Assembly: GCA_965116335.1 (NCBI GenBank)
Contig: OZ220677.1
Location: 2,914,001-2,978,000, forward strand
From: G963663315 sp965116335
Lineage (GTDB): Bacteria > Pseudomonadota > Gammaproteobacteria > Arenicellales > Poriferihabitantaceae
Reading direction: 5' to 3'
DNA: 64,000 nt
The position numbers were made by a program, and so were the translations under genes. The notes below the pieces were generated by a model. That model saw only the letters and a list, made by a program, of their open reading frames with translations, was not told where the DNA came from and did not search any database. Shown in pieces: positions 24,274 through 31,869 of this stretch; position 1 is the first letter of the stretch; each line of letters opens with the position of its first letter.

Positions 24274-25222
24274 CAGAAACCTGAGTCCGAAGCCGCGGAT
24301 TGAGTAAGATAACCAGAAAATCCGCGATCAGATTGACCACCAGATACATGACCGCGAACATCAGCGCGATAGCCTGAACCAGCGGCAGGTCGCGGTCGAA
24401 GATACTCTGGATGATCAGCGTGCCCAACCCCGGATAGTTGAAAACCTTTTCGATCACGACCACTCCGCTGAGCAGCCAGGCCATGGTCAGGGCGACGATA
24501 TTGATGGTCGGCAGCAAAGCGCTCGGCAACATGTGGCGAAATACAATACGCCTGAACGGTACCCCTTTCAGGGTTGCCATTTTCACGAATTCACTGGACA
24601 GGGTATCGATCACACTTGCTCGGGTGATACGCAGGATATGTGCAGTCATGACAAAAGCCAGAGTAATCATCGGCAATATGATATTGGGTAGTATCCGGGC
24701 GACCGAAGCCTCGGTCGGTAGTATGGTTACGGCGGGAAACCATTGCAGGTTGATGGCGAAAATAAAGATCAATACGGTGGCAATGACGAATTCCGGGATA
24801 GTCATTGCCAGCAACGCGATGCCGGACACGATATGGTCTGGAAAGCGCTCCCGGTAAACCCCGGCAATCACTCCCAGCAGGATGGCCAGTGGAATACCGA
24901 TCAGGGCGGCGGATGTCCCCAATATGACCGTATTGCGGAATCGCGGAGCAATGATCTCGCTGATCGGTCGGTTGCGTTTCAGCGAATCTCCGAAGTCACC
25001 CTGTATAGCCTGGCCGGACCAGTCCAGAAAGCGCTTGACAGCAGACTGGTCAAGCCCGAGTCCAGACTGGCAGTTGGATAATCGTTCACCCTGAGCGAGC
25101 TTGCCGAGATAAGCGGTACAGGCATCGCCCGGCAGCGCTTCGGTCACGCTGAATACCACGATGGCGACAAATATCAGCGTCAATACCGCCATCACCAATC
25201 GCCGCAGGAGAATTTTCAACAA
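24257..25222 (-). CDS. Peptide-type ABC transporter permease (DppB-like), second importer
   Basis: 321 residues, six predicted membrane segments. The N-terminal segment is MAVLTLIFVAIVVFSVTEALPGD, followed by the periplasmic GDFGDSLKRNRPISEI block and the docking loop TLKGVPFRRIVFRHMLPSA. The periplasmic loop contains CTAYLGKLAQGERLSNC, a cysteine pair seen in some DppB proteins. It starts 12 bp after the binding protein gene on the same strand. Confidence 0.95.
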   Translation of the reverse strand: MLKILLRRLVMAVLTLIFVAIVVFSVTEALPGDACTAYLGKLAQGERLSNCQSGLGLDQSAVKRFLDWSGQAIQGDFGDSLKRNRPISEIIAPRFRNTVILGTSAALIGIPLAILLGVIAGVYRERFPDHIVSGIALLAMTIPEFVIATVLIFIFAINLQWFPAVTILPTEASVARILPNIILPMITLAFVMTAHILRITRASVIDTLSSEFVKMATLKGVPFRRIVFRHMLPSALLPTINIVALTMAWLLSGVVVIEKVFNYPGLGTLIIQSIFDRDLPLVQAIALMFAVMYLVVNLIADFLVILLNPRLRTQVSDDRPA

Positions 25223-25234
25223 AATGATCTTCCT

Positions 25235-26755
25235 CTATTGCGTGGCGATCCGGTGCCACTCGACAAACAGCGTTTTTTCAGAAGGAAGACTGGAAATCCG
25301 GGCGCTGAATACCCGATTTATATTCAGGTAGAACGGAATGATCGCGCCGCCCTCGTCAAACAGTATTTGCTGGGTTCTGGCATACATCGAACGGCGTTTG
25401 ACCGGGTCGATTTCCTTACGGGCCCTGTCCAGGCTGTGATCAAATTCCGGGTTATTCCAGTAGGTCTCATTCCAGCTGGCGCCTGAGCGAAATGCCTCAT
25501 TCAGAATCTGGTCTGCCGGACGCTGGTTCCAGCGAGTCGATACGAATGATTCCCGCATCCAGGTATCGGTCCAGTAGCCATCCGCCGGAACCTGATGGAT
25601 ATGCACCCGTATACCGGCTTCAATCGCCTGGCTCTGGTAGACCTCGGCCATCGAAATAAACAGTTTATCGACCGACGAGGTATATAAATCCACGTCAATC
25701 CCGTCGCGGTAGCCAGCCTCTTTCAGTAATGCCTTCGCGGTTGGAATATCCCGCTGGCAGCCCATGTCCGCATAATACGGGTCACCGGGCCAGACCGGCG
25801 TATCACAGGCAGGTTGCCCGCCGCCATCACCCAGCGCCAGCCGGATCATATCGGGTCGGTCAACCACCAGACGCATCGCCTTGCGTACCCGCACATCATC
25901 GAATGGCGGTTGGTCGGTTCGCATGACCATTCCGGGCCAATGCCCGGTGCGGACGGTCTGTACGATGAAATCAGGATTATTCTCGAATAGCCTCAACTGT
26001 CTTCGGTTGATCGAAGGCAGATAGTCGATTTGCCCGGATAGCATGGCCTGGATTTGCGCCACCTGATCGGGAATGGCGACCACCTCAATGCGTTCGACTT
26101 GAGGAGGCCCCTGCCAGTATTCCGGGTTGGCGACCAGCAGGGTGATGCCCTCAGGATCATTCCTCAATAATTTATACGGCCCGGTTCCATCACCCGTTTT
26201 CTCCAGCGTGCCGGCGCTGTCCTCGGCGATGATGCCACAGCGCGGATCAATCAGTAGCAGAGGCAGGTCGGCATGAGCGGATTTCAGGTGAAACCGTACC
26301 GTCCGGTCATCCAGCGCTTCGGCCCGGTCTATGACAGCCAGCGTGGACGCGACCGGGGAGCCTCTCTGTGGGTCCAGCGCGTGCTCGATAGAGTAGACTA
26401 CATCGGCGGCCACCAGTGGCTTGCCGCTGTGGAACCGGACGCCCGATCTTAGCCGGAATGTCCAGGTGCGGGCATCATCGGACACATCCCAGGAAGTGGC
26501 CAGCCCCGGCTGGATTGTGCCATCATGATTCTGGTTAACCAGCCGGTCGAACAGGGTCAGCGTAGTGAAATAAAAGCGGGTGGGGGAGTAGGGGTCCAGG
26601 GATTCAGCGCCACCGAAACCGGCATCATAAGCCAGGCGCAACAGACCCGCATGAGTAACGGAGGCGGACAGCAACAGCAGCAACACAATCGCCAGACTCG
26701 ACCGGACAGGCCGAAAATACCGCGCTCCGGGAATCTTAACGGGTTTGGAAGGCAC
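25235..26755 (-). CDS. Peptide-type ABC transporter substrate-binding protein (SBP_bac_5), Sec signal
   Basis: 506 residues. Sec signal peptide: basic N-terminus, hydrophobic SLAIVLLLLLSASVTHA with probable cleavage after Ala at about residue 36. The SBP_bac_5 core includes WTFRLRSGVRFHSGKPLVAADVVYSIEHALDP-type segments, GTGPYKLLRNDPEG and NPEYWQGPPQ. It is the receptor for the permease and ATPase genes that follow. Its start overlaps the 3' end of the FkbM gene by 20 bp, tying the importer to the oxygenase genes. Substrate unknown. Confidence 0.93.
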   Translation of the reverse strand: MPSKPVKIPGARYFRPVRSSLAIVLLLLLSASVTHAGLLRLAYDAGFGGAESLDPYSPTRFYFTTLTLFDRLVNQNHDGTIQPGLATSWDVSDDARTWTFRLRSGVRFHSGKPLVAADVVYSIEHALDPQRGSPVASTLAVIDRAEALDDRTVRFHLKSAHADLPLLLIDPRCGIIAEDSAGTLEKTGDGTGPYKLLRNDPEGITLLVANPEYWQGPPQVERIEVVAIPDQVAQIQAMLSGQIDYLPSINRRQLRLFENNPDFIVQTVRTGHWPGMVMRTDQPPFDDVRVRKAMRLVVDRPDMIRLALGDGGGQPACDTPVWPGDPYYADMGCQRDIPTAKALLKEAGYRDGIDVDLYTSSVDKLFISMAEVYQSQAIEAGIRVHIHQVPADGYWTDTWMRESFVSTRWNQRPADQILNEAFRSGASWNETYWNNPEFDHSLDRARKEIDPVKRRSMYARTQQILFDEGGAIIPFYLNINRVFSARISSLPSEKTLFVEWHRIATQ

Positions 26756-27764
26756 CTTGTATCATTGAGGATATTTTTGAGTTTTTCCGACAGGCGAACA
26801 GATTGTACCCTTTATTCGGATTTGTTTTTATGGAGTTGACATCCTTGACATCGGCAACCGGGGTATAGTTCCCGTGTTCGAGATGAAATACCAGAAATCC
26901 GCAATCAAGTACATACCGGCTGGCCGCGCTGGATGAGTCAGTGCCGTGGTCTTCGTAGATCAGCAGAAACTCAAGTTGCAGAGTCTGCGCTGCGCCTTTC
27001 AGTGCTTCGATTTCCAGTCCCTCGACATCCAGCTTGATCACCACTGGCTGATGTGGTGCGCCAAACCGCGCAACCAGCTGGTCAATGGATAACGAATCGA
27101 CCGTTTCACTTGCCGTCAGGGCATGACCGGGTTTCACGACTACCGAGGCGGCTTCATTGGCCAGCGAATCCGGGTTGACGTTTATCTGTACCTGCTTGCC
27201 ACCCTGTTCACAAACCGCGCCCCGGATTGCAGTAAATCTGTACTCATTCAGTTCATTGTTCCGGCAAAGATTGTCGAAGTTCGATTGTACCGGCTCGACT
27301 GCAATCACCGTTTTACCGGAGCAGGCGCCGGATGAGACCAGCACACTCCAATAACCATGATTGGCACCCAGATCCAGAAACAGGTAGCCAAGCGACTGGA
27401 CTGCTGTTAGCACCCTTTCGATTTCCGGTTCGTAAGAGAATCCCCGACAAACCAGCTTGCTCCAGTAGGAGTCCGCCAGATAAAAACGGAACCGTGTATC
27501 CGGGTTCAGACGGACGATACAGACTGCATCGCGGGAGACCCATGTTGCGACTCCGATACCTGCCCATGCCAGCCACTTGTAGCCGAACGGGCGACTCAGC
27601 ACGCCATACAGTTTGAGCAGGCAAACCGCCAGAATATTTGCCGGATTCCTGTCAAACGCAAGCCTCCGTTCCTGCAACGAAGTCAACCCTCTGGCCGCCC
27701 GGTCAGGCCGGTTCCGGTGTGAGCTTGTTCGCCATCCATCGTGCAAAATGATGAGACGGTTCAT
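26736..27764 (-). CDS. FkbM-family SAM-dependent methyltransferase
   Basis: 342 residues. SAM-binding motif I is LFLDLGANHGYWSVLVSSGA, followed by VIAVEPVQSNFDNLCRNN and VVIKLDVEGLEIEALKGA, the diagnostic FkbM motifs. The C-terminal LIYEDHG and NLFACRKN segments also fit. FkbM proteins methylate hydroxyl groups on sugars, lipids or secondary metabolites. The start at 27764 overlaps the Rieske gene by about 60 bp; an internal TTG near codon 28 would remove most of it, so the N-terminus is uncertain. Its place between oxygenase and importer genes suggests it acts on the same compound. Confidence 0.88.
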   Translation of the reverse strand: MNRLIILHDGWRTSSHRNRPDRAARGLTSLQERRLAFDRNPANILAVCLLKLYGVLSRPFGYKWLAWAGIGVATWVSRDAVCIVRLNPDTRFRFYLADSYWSKLVCRGFSYEPEIERVLTAVQSLGYLFLDLGANHGYWSVLVSSGACSGKTVIAVEPVQSNFDNLCRNNELNEYRFTAIRGAVCEQGGKQVQINVNPDSLANEAASVVVKPGHALTASETVDSLSIDQLVARFGAPHQPVVIKLDVEGLEIEALKGAAQTLQLEFLLIYEDHGTDSSSAASRYVLDCGFLVFHLEHGNYTPVADVKDVNSIKTNPNKGYNLFACRKNSKISSMIQGAFQTR

Positions 27765-28869
27765 CCATCAAGGGAGTAAAGACTCCGCCCTCAAACGCTG
27801 GAGAATGCCTTCCCCGCTGCATCCCTTCAATCACCCCGACATCCTCATTGAATACTTTTGTCCAGAATTTCAGGCGAACTTCACGTTCTTCACGATATTC
27901 TCCCGATTCGGCGGCATCTCCAAGATAATAGATTTGCAGATGATCCAGTGTCCGATCCACTCCGACCGGCTCCAGAATACGAGTCCAGAAGTGGTCACAA
28001 TGAAGTCCCAGAAAGACATTGGGATAAAGCGATGGATACTCCGCCTCCTGTTGCGGCCAGCCGTCGAATAGCGGGAAGGGTTTGTGGTTTATCTGATTGT
28101 GGTCATATTGGGTACTGCCCTGCCCGGCGAACAGGTCGCCACCGTAGTAATGGTAATGATCTTCCAGCCTGGAAACCGTGTTCAAATCGGGATGCACCCA
28201 CGGCAGATGGTAACTTTCCAGATTGTTTTCCATATCCAGCTTCCAATTGCCGGCAAAATCCATAGTCAGGCTGCCATGATCTCCGGCTGGCCTGAGCTTT
28301 GCAAATTGCGAGCGGGTGGCGAGCCGGTCAATGCGGCGTTGCAGGGGAGCGATGAATTCTTCAAAAGGGGGCGCAGTCCCCGATAAATTGACGAACACCA
28401 GATCCAGCCAGACATGAGAGCGAACCTCGCGCAGGCCGTGTTCCGACCGATCGAATCCTTCCACATCTTTCTTGCCGGTGCCACCCACGTGAGGGGTTGC
28501 GAGCAGTTTTCCTTCCAGATCATAAGTCCAGGAGTGATAGGGACATTGAATCAGCTTGTCAACATGGCAGGGCTGCCAGACCAGTTCATTGCCACGGTGG
28601 CTGCATACATTATGAAATACCTTGACCTGATCCTGCTGGTTACGCAACATCAGCAACGGTGCACCGAGGAATCCAACCGGCTTCAAGTCTCCCGGTAGCG
28701 AGACATTGCAACCGTGACCGACACAGGTCCAGGTATTGGCGAACACGGCCTCCCGCTCCCACTGGAAAAAATCGGGGCAGGTATAAGCCTGATTCGGCAG
28801 TCCGGTGGTACAGCCACCATGGGCTGTAATCGCTTCAATTTGAGCTGTAGTCAGAAAAGGTTTGTTCAT
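27703..28869 (-). CDS. Rieske non-heme iron oxygenase, catalytic subunit
   Basis: 388 residues. The Rieske [2Fe-2S] ligands are Cys89-x-His91 (NVCSHRGNEL) and Cys109-x2-His112 (IQCPYHSW). The mononuclear iron site is in NWKLDMENNLESYHLPWVHP with bridging Glu218 and ligands His221 and His226, and an EDVGVIEGMQRG segment near the C-terminus. The layout resembles carnitine, choline and glycine-betaine type oxygenases (CntA/GbcA), which use quaternary amines, more than aromatic dioxygenase alpha subunits. No reductase or ferredoxin gene is in the cluster, so electrons must come from elsewhere, for example the ferredoxin-NADP reductase at 18.5 kb (inference). Confidence 0.92.
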   Translation of the reverse strand: MNKPFLTTAQIEAITAHGGCTTGLPNQAYTCPDFFQWEREAVFANTWTCVGHGCNVSLPGDLKPVGFLGAPLLMLRNQQDQVKVFHNVCSHRGNELVWQPCHVDKLIQCPYHSWTYDLEGKLLATPHVGGTGKKDVEGFDRSEHGLREVRSHVWLDLVFVNLSGTAPPFEEFIAPLQRRIDRLATRSQFAKLRPAGDHGSLTMDFAGNWKLDMENNLESYHLPWVHPDLNTVSRLEDHYHYYGGDLFAGQGSTQYDHNQINHKPFPLFDGWPQQEAEYPSLYPNVFLGLHCDHFWTRILEPVGVDRTLDHLQIYYLGDAAESGEYREEREVRLKFWTKVFNEDVGVIEGMQRGRHSPAFEGGVFTPLMDEPSHHFARWMANKLTPEPA

Positions 28870-28957
28870 TCGAGTTCAATTTCCACAAGATTCATAGGGT
28901 TAAAAGACAGGCAGATGTTTCGCTCTTTGGTCAAGCCTTACAGACAGATTCTGTCCC

Positions 28958-29761
28958 TCAATTTGCGGATCCGGCAATCTGTTTATAACGTGCCTCCAGG
29001 ATGGCTTGCTGCCGGATGCCGTCATCAGTCAAATCAGACCTTGCCGGTGTATCGTCCTGAAAATGGTGGTATCGGTCTGTGCCTCGAACCAGCAAGGCAG
29101 AGTCCCCATCATGTTTGGTTTGCCGGACATGGGGGGCGATGTATTGGACATTCAGACCAATACGGCGGTCATCGCTCTGGTTAGGCATGGATGAGTGTAA
29201 CAACCAGCCATGGTGAAACGATGCCTGACCGGGTTGCAGACTGGCATCCACCGCCTGGTCTTCTTCTACGTCATACACAGTCTGCCCACTGTACAGGACA
29301 TTATTCTCATCCTCGGTAGAAACATGGGTTCTCTTGCCGGTTTTGTGTGTGCCGGGGACTACACGCATACATCCGCTGGCAGGCGTGGCAGCGGAAAGGG
29401 CCAGCCACATGGACACTTGATCGTCGCAGTCAAAGCCCCAGTAAGTCAGGTCCTGATGCCAACTGACCAGGCTGGGTGTATGGGGTTCCTTGATGATGAA
29501 AGTCGTGTTATAGAGCAGAATATCAGGGCCGAGAATAGACTCAACCACATCCAGCACCTGTGGCAGGGTGGCCAGCTGATAGGGGGAGGTCAGCATCGTG
29601 TGGATTTTCTGCTTGTAATGAATCGGGCCTGTCTTTGACTCGACCTGCTCAAGTCTTTGTCGATGCGCCCACGCCGTTTCCGCATCAAGGATGTCTACCG
29701 GAGAGACAAATCCCTCACGGTCATAGCGCTCGCGTAATATCTGTAATGTATCTGATGACAT
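28958..29761 (-). CDS. Phytanoyl-CoA dioxygenase (PhyH) family Fe(II)/2-oxoglutarate oxygenase
   Basis: About 267 residues. The iron triad is visible as SWHQDLTYWG (His102, Asp104) and LLHSSMPN (His189), with the 2-oxoglutarate Arg in DRRIGLNVQY near residue 200. GCMRVVPGTHK is the usual strand before the distal His. Family members hydroxylate lipids, osmolytes or natural products. ATG 29761 is preferred because GGTGGGAT precedes it; a second ATG at 29773 is in frame. First gene of the minus-strand cluster PhyH-Rieske-FkbM-importer; an 88-bp gap with nothing recognisable separates it from the Rieske gene. Confidence 0.9.
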   Translation of the reverse strand: MSSDTLQILRERYDREGFVSPVDILDAETAWAHRQRLEQVESKTGPIHYKQKIHTMLTSPYQLATLPQVLDVVESILGPDILLYNTTFIIKEPHTPSLVSWHQDLTYWGFDCDDQVSMWLALSAATPASGCMRVVPGTHKTGKRTHVSTEDENNVLYSGQTVYDVEEDQAVDASLQPGQASFHHGWLLHSSMPNQSDDRRIGLNVQYIAPHVRQTKHDGDSALLVRGTDRYHHFQDDTPARSDLTDDGIRQQAILEARYKQIAGSAN

Positions 29762-29791
29762 AATCCCACCCATGCAATACTTCGGGCAAAT

Positions 29792-29819
29792 GCTATATCA
29801 TGGAATGGTTATCAGGCAA
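29792..29819 (-). promoter_or_regulatory. Candidate promoter of the PhyH-Rieske-FkbM-importer cluster
   Basis: On the minus strand TTGCCT (29814-29819) and TATAGC (29792-29797) are separated by 16 bp, about 30 bp upstream of ATG 29761. Position and hexamers fit a sigma-70 promoter, but both hexamers are imperfect. Confidence 0.4.
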
Positions 29820-29840
29820 GCATTATTTTTGGGCAGACCC

Positions 29841-30172
29841 TACGATGACAGTAAGCGCAGTATCTGAATGGTTGTGGGTTCCCGCTCAAGGGGGAATGAT
29901 TTGGATACATGGATCGAGATGATGTTGTAGGGGAGGGTCCTGTGCCCTCCCGCGAATGGATGAAACAGGTATCAACGATAGCGGACAGGCACAGAGGCCT
30001 GTCCCTACGATGACAGTAAGTACACCATCTGAATGGTTGTGGGTTCCCGCTCAAGGGGGGAATGATTTGGATACATGGATCGAAATGATGTTGTAGGGGA
30101 GGGTCTCTGTGCCCTCCCGCGAATGGATGAAACAGGTATCAACGATAGCGGACAGGCACAGAGGCCTGTCCC
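29841..30172. repeat. Tandem duplication of a 165-167 bp unit made of type B repeat
   Basis: Unit 1 (29841-30005) and unit 2 (30006-30172) are nearly identical, and a third copy begins at 30173 (TACGATGGCAGTAAG). Each unit contains a type B element in reverse orientation (GTAGGGGAGGGTC to GCCTGTCCCTAC) plus a remnant of type A (GGTTCCCGCTCAAGGGGG). This fills the 464-bp stretch between the PhyH gene and the AAA/nuclease copy 2; no gene is seen in it. Confidence 0.9.
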
Positions 30173-30225
30173 TACGATGGCAGTAAGAACGGCATCCGTA
30201 TGGTTGGGGCTTGGGATGGAGGTTT

Positions 30226-31788
30226 TCAGGCCGGGATGACTTTCACTGCGGCCAGATTCCGGTCTTTGGCACTGAATGCTATGCCGATCAGATGGATGGG
30301 TTGGTTTTGGCTGCGGTACTTGTCGGCATAACCCTTCTCCTGTATCTGTTCAATCGCCTGTTGTGCCGTATCCTCACTATTGCTGTCTGTATCTGACATC
30401 TTGAACTCAAATACAAATACCTGATCTCCATGCAATACCACCATATCTGCCCGACCCCGGCTGCTGGAATCCTCTACCCGAAGGGTAAGACCAATTGTAC
30501 AAAAGCAGGCATATAGCATCCCGGCATACCAGGCTTCATATCGAGCCGGACTCCGGGTGGACTGCCACTGATACGGAATCCCGGCGAAGAAGGATTGCAG
30601 ATGCTCTGTGAATCCATCGAAGTCATTGGCAACCAGCAGACGCGCCAGTTCATCGCCCTGATCTGCTGTTTCGATTCTGCGTCCCGTGATATAACCGAGT
30701 AATCCATGGTTCAGACTCTGGCGTACCTCGAAGTTCGGATAATCCAGCGTATAGAGAGTCCGTGCACCATCCCATTCTCGTTCGACAAGGGTCAGATAAC
30801 CGGTCTGGAACAACAGGGCATCAATGGTGATGTCATCTATATCAAAGGTGGAGAGCAAGTCTTCATCAGAGATACGATTTTCCAGTTCCAGTGGACTGAT
30901 TTCCCGATCCATCATGACTCGAAACAAGAAAGTCGGGGAACCGGTCTCAAACCAATGCGACTTGAAATGATGACTGTTGAACAACAGCAACAGATCAAAT
31001 GGATTGTACAGTTTCTCTTCTCCGAGCCAGTGATAGCCGTTATACCATTTACGGATTTGATCCCGGTCCAGGCCGGGTAACTCCGGGGCGAATACAGTAT
31101 CGAGGTCTTTGTCGGTATAGCCACAAATAGTGGCATATCTCGGATCCAGGCTGATATTCAGGAGATTGTTGAGACCGGAGAACAAACTTACTTTCGAGAA
31201 CATACTGATGCCGGTGACGAAGACGAAGCGGACATCCCGGGCACTGCCCTTGATAATGCCGTAGAAGCCGCGCAGATAGTCTCGGTTGGCTTTAGCCAGT
31301 TCCGGGTTATCCAGTACATCCAGGATGGGCTTGTCGTATTCGTCTACCAGTACTACAGCCCGTTGGCCGGTGGCCCGGTGCAGGCGGTGCAGAAGTGAGC
31401 GCAGGCGTTCCGGGGCTGAGTCGGGTTGCACTGACTCCAGACCGGCATCCTGCTCAATCATCGTCAGTTGGTTTTCGATGCTGATGGCGAGGTCGCCCGG
31501 TTCGTTGTGTTTGCCATCAAAGCTCAATCGCACCACCGGATGTTTGACCGACCAATCCCAGTGCTCATGGATATGCAAACCCTGAAACAGGGCTTCATTG
31601 CCCTCGAACAGTTCCTGTAATGTATCGATCAGCAGACTCTTGCCGAAGCGGCGTGGGCGAGAAAGGAAATAGAAACTGCCCATTTCGATCAGCCGCTGGA
31701 TATGTGGCGTCTTGTCGACATAGTAGCAGTCCTGTTCCCGAATGGCGCGGAAATCCTGAATACCGATGGGGAGTTTACGACGAGTCAT
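30226..31788 (-). CDS. AAA-ATPase-like / PD-(D/E)XK nuclease fusion protein, copy 2
   Basis: 520 residues, nearly identical to the protein at 19551-21116 over most of its length, in the same orientation about 10.7 kb away. Walker A SRPRRFGKSLL, VVLVDEYDKPILD and the C-terminal GRADMVVLHGDQVFVFEFKM are conserved. Identity is mosaic: about residues 95-155 (GDLAISIENQLTMIEQDAG against GELDGDIIEQLESVERRYG) and a short stretch before ARLLVANDFDGF differ strongly, while the flanks are almost the same. That pattern suggests gene conversion between copies. Start at MTRRKLPIGIQDF. No antitoxin gene precedes this copy. Confidence 0.88.
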   Translation of the reverse strand: MTRRKLPIGIQDFRAIREQDCYYVDKTPHIQRLIEMGSFYFLSRPRRFGKSLLIDTLQELFEGNEALFQGLHIHEHWDWSVKHPVVRLSFDGKHNEPGDLAISIENQLTMIEQDAGLESVQPDSAPERLRSLLHRLHRATGQRAVVLVDEYDKPILDVLDNPELAKANRDYLRGFYGIIKGSARDVRFVFVTGISMFSKVSLFSGLNNLLNISLDPRYATICGYTDKDLDTVFAPELPGLDRDQIRKWYNGYHWLGEEKLYNPFDLLLLFNSHHFKSHWFETGSPTFLFRVMMDREISPLELENRISDEDLLSTFDIDDITIDALLFQTGYLTLVEREWDGARTLYTLDYPNFEVRQSLNHGLLGYITGRRIETADQGDELARLLVANDFDGFTEHLQSFFAGIPYQWQSTRSPARYEAWYAGMLYACFCTIGLTLRVEDSSSRGRADMVVLHGDQVFVFEFKMSDTDSNSEDTAQQAIEQIQEKGYADKYRSQNQPIHLIGIAFSAKDRNLAAVKVIPA

Positions 31789-31869
31789 AGTCCATGTTCT
31801 TTGAGGAAGGTTTCAGCCATCATGCCAGCCAATGCAGTCGGATGCAAGGGCGAAGACAGGATTTGGGGA

